A DNA stretch of 6,773 bases from CAZXBB01 sp964638815 (GTDB lineage: Bacteria; Planctomycetota; Phycisphaerae; Phycisphaerales; SM1A02). The stretch covers positions 1-6,773 of the forward strand of contig CAZXBB010000043.1 in assembly GCA_964638815.1 (NCBI GenBank), in the 5' to 3' direction. Within the stretch, counting starts at the first letter, position 1, and each line of letters begins with the position of its first letter. The notes under the pieces were generated by a model, which ran no database searches, had not been told where the DNA came from, and saw only the letters and a program-made list of their open reading frames with translations. Shown here in pieces: positions 4,853 through 6,773 of the stretch. The position numbers and the translations under genes were made by a program.

Positions 4853-6773
4853 ATGCCCCGAAACATCCCGGTCGGAAACGGCGAGCTCCTCGTCACCTTC
4901 GACGACTCGTACCGCGTCCGCGACATCTATTACCCGCGCGTCGGCATGCCGAACCACACCGACGGGCACGTCCAGCGCTTCGGGGTGTGGGCCGACGGCA
5001 CGTTCGCCTGGGTCGAGGACGCCGGCTGGAAGCGCCAACTGCGGTACAAGCCGGACACGATGGTCACCGAGGTCACGCTGCGGCACGAGAAGCTCGGGCT
5101 CGAGCTCGTCTGCAACGACGCGGTGGACTATCACAGCCCGGTCCTCTTCCGGCGCATCGTCGTCACCGATCTCGCCGACCGGCCGCGGGACGTGCGCATC
5201 TTCTTCCATCACGATCTTTCCGTGAACGGATCCCCGGTCGGCGACACGGTGGACTACGACCCGAGCGTCGGTGGCCTCGTGCACTACAAGGATCGCAGCT
5301 ACTTCCTGATGAACGGCTGCGACGAGCGCAAGTGCGGGATCGATCACTTCACGACGGGCGTCAAGCGAATCGGCGACGCGGAGGGCACGTGGCGCGACGC
5401 CGAGGACGGCGTCCTGAGCCACAACGCGATCGCGCAGGGCTCGGTCGATTCGACGATCGGCTTCAACCTGCATCTCAAGGCGGGCGGCTCTTCGTCCGTC
5501 GTGTACTGGCTGGCGGCGGGTCCTTCGCTCGAGTCGGTGAAAGCGCTCAACCGCAAGATCCTCTCGAAGACCGCCCAGCGGATGATGGATCGCACCGAGG
5601 CGTACTGGCGTCTCTGGGCGAGCAAGGAGCCGGTGGACTTCAGCCCGCTGCCCGAGCCGATCCGCGATCTCTTCATGCGCAGCCAGCTCATCATGCGCAC
5701 GCAGATCGACAACGGCGGCGGGATCATCGCGGCCAACGACACCGACATCACGCACTTCGCGGGCGACACGTACTCCTACGTCTGGCCGCGCGACGGCGCG
5801 CTGGTCGCCCAGGCGCTCGTGCTCGCGGGGCACGGCGAGCTGAGCCGCGCGTTCTTCCGCTTCTGCGAGGACGTCATCGCGGGCAACGGCTACTTCCTGC
5901 ACAAGTACAACCCCACCGGCACGCTCGCGTCGAGCTGGCACCCGCGCACGCTCGACGGCCAGACGGTTCTGCCGATCCAGCAGGACGAGACGGCCCTCGT
6001 CGTGTGGGCGCTGCGCGAGCACTTCCTCGTGTTCCGCGACGTCGAGTTCATCAAGCCGCTCTACAACCCGCTCGTCATCAACACGGCGAACTGGATGCTC
6101 GAGCACCGCGACCTCCACGGGCTACCGCGTCCAAGCTGGGACCTTTGGGAGGAGCGACGCGGCGTGCACACGTTCACGGTGGCCGCGACGATCGGCGCCC
6201 TCGACGCCGCCGCCGGCTTCGCGCGTGACATGGGGGCGTTCGACAACGCGGCGCGATTCAAGGAGGGCGCCGACCGCATGCGCGACGCGTTGCTGCGACA
6301 CCTCTGGGTGCCCGAGCGCAACCGGTTCGCGCGGATGGCGACGCCGCTCGAGGACGGCACGTACCGGCTCGACATGACGGTTGACGCCGCCAACTTCGGG
6401 CTCTTCGCGTTCGGCGCGATGCCCGCCGATCATCCGTACGTGATGGCCGAGATGGCCGCGATCCGCGAGCGGCTGTGGGTGCGCACCGACATCGGCGGCG
6501 TGGCGCGGTACGAGCGCGACTACTACCACCAGGTCGAGCGCGACAAGGTGGACGCCGTGCCGGGCAACCCGTGGGTGATCTGCACGCTCTGGCAGGCGCA
6601 GTATCGCATCGCCGCGGCACGAACCATCGATGAGCTGGAAGAGGCGGCGCCGCTGCTGGAGTGGACGTGCCGCCGGGCCAGCGATTCGGGCGTGCTGGCC
6701 GAGCAGTTCAACCCCTACTCCGGCGATCCGATCAGTGTGAGTCCGCTGACGTGGTCGCACGCGACGGTGGTGA
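4853..6773 (+). CDS. Glycoside hydrolase family 15 (glucoamylase-type) protein, C-terminus cut by the window edge
   Basis: The window holds 640 residues of this protein, reading open to the right edge. GH15 enzymes release glucose from the non-reducing ends of alpha-glucans by an inverting mechanism; members include glucoamylases, glucodextranases and trehalases. The N-terminal 260 residues or so form the beta-sandwich domain usual in prokaryotic GH15 proteins (MPRNIPVGNGELLVTFD start), and about 265-640 form the catalytic helical barrel. Catalytic features are intact: the substrate-binding WPRDG (311-315), SWDLWEERRGVHTFT (428-442) with Glu433 as general acid, and LAEQFNPYSG (615-624) with Glu617 as general base, followed by SPLTWSHA. 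That last motif normally lies very near the C-terminus, so only a short tail is missing. There is no signal peptide, pointing to a cytoplasmic enzyme acting on glycogen fragments, maltooligosaccharides or trehalose; which one cannot be decided here. The Shine-Dalgarno is weak (AAGG, nine bases before the ATG). The gene follows fliN after 141 bp of repeats. Confidence 0.93.
   Translation, partial: MPRNIPVGNGELLVTFDDSYRVRDIYYPRVGMPNHTDGHVQRFGVWADGTFAWVEDAGWKRQLRYKPDTMVTEVTLRHEKLGLELVCNDAVDYHSPVLFRRIVVTDLADRPRDVRIFFHHDLSVNGSPVGDTVDYDPSVGGLVHYKDRSYFLMNGCDERKCGIDHFTTGVKRIGDAEGTWRDAEDGVLSHNAIAQGSVDSTIGFNLHLKAGGSSSVVYWLAAGPSLESVKALNRKILSKTAQRMMDRTEAYWRLWASKEPVDFSPLPEPIRDLFMRSQLIMRTQIDNGGGIIAANDTDITHFAGDTYSYVWPRDGALVAQALVLAGHGELSRAFFRFCEDVIAGNGYFLHKYNPTGTLASSWHPRTLDGQTVLPIQQDETALVVWALREHFLVFRDVEFIKPLYNPLVINTANWMLEHRDLHGLPRPSWDLWEERRGVHTFTVAATIGALDAAAGFARDMGAFDNAARFKEGADRMRDALLRHLWVPERNRFARMATPLEDGTYRLDMTVDAANFGLFAFGAMPADHPYVMAEMAAIRERLWVRTDIGGVARYERDYYHQVERDKVDAVPGNPWVICTLWQAQYRIAAARTIDELEEAAPLLEWTCRRASDSGVLAEQFNPYSGDPISVSPLTWSHATVV

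Noticed and set aside
4838..6118. A long minus-strand open frame (426 codons) opposite the GH15 gene
   Set aside because: It is rich in repeated Arg/Val/Asp patterns with no recognisable motif. The plus strand carries an intact GH15 protein with catalytic residues.
6771..6773. The final TGA as the stop of the GH15 gene
   Set aside because: It is out of frame: the GH15 codons end at 6772 and the last base begins a new codon, so the gene continues past the window.

Overview
The window is very GC-rich and most likely comes from a member of the Planctomycetota, probably close to the Phycisphaerae. The best evidence is the C-terminus of the largest complete protein. It carries a two-repeat dockerin whose repeats end in AWG and NWG and are separated by a linker with a cysteine pair, a style of tail I associate with Phycisphaerae exported proteins. 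This assignment is an inference from protein style; no rRNA or other phylogenetic marker is present.

Layout. On the minus strand, bases 1-1183 hold nuoD, the 49-kDa quinone-site subunit of respiratory complex I; its C-terminus lies beyond the left edge. A 137-bp gap with a good -10 box (TATACT) and an inverted repeat separates it from a minus-strand gene for a lipoprotein of unknown function (1321-2043). A roughly 400-bp non-coding region (2044-2444) then divides this gene from the plus-strand genes. It contains a 23-bp imperfect direct repeat, a perfect 9-bp inverted repeat overlapping a possible promoter, and a run of potential hairpins. On the plus strand come a secreted five-heme c-type cytochrome with a C-terminal dockerin (2445-4391), a small stand-alone FliN/SpoA-domain protein (4439-4711), a 141-bp gap holding two opposed arrays of a degenerate 7-bp repeat, and a GH15 glucoamylase-family enzyme (4853 to the right edge, only the extreme C-terminus missing).

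The genes do not form one obvious pathway. NuoD and the multiheme cytochrome are both redox proteins, but they are divergently transcribed, one is a membrane-complex subunit and the other is exported. FliN belongs to flagellar motor switching or a related SpoA-domain complex, yet no other flagellar gene is visible. The GH15 enzyme has no signal peptide, so it probably works on cytoplasmic alpha-glucans or trehalose. This looks like ordinary chromosome with scattered housekeeping genes. The unusual material is the cytochrome-dockerin fusion and the repeat-rich gaps. I did not find a clear, previously undescribed multi-gene system.
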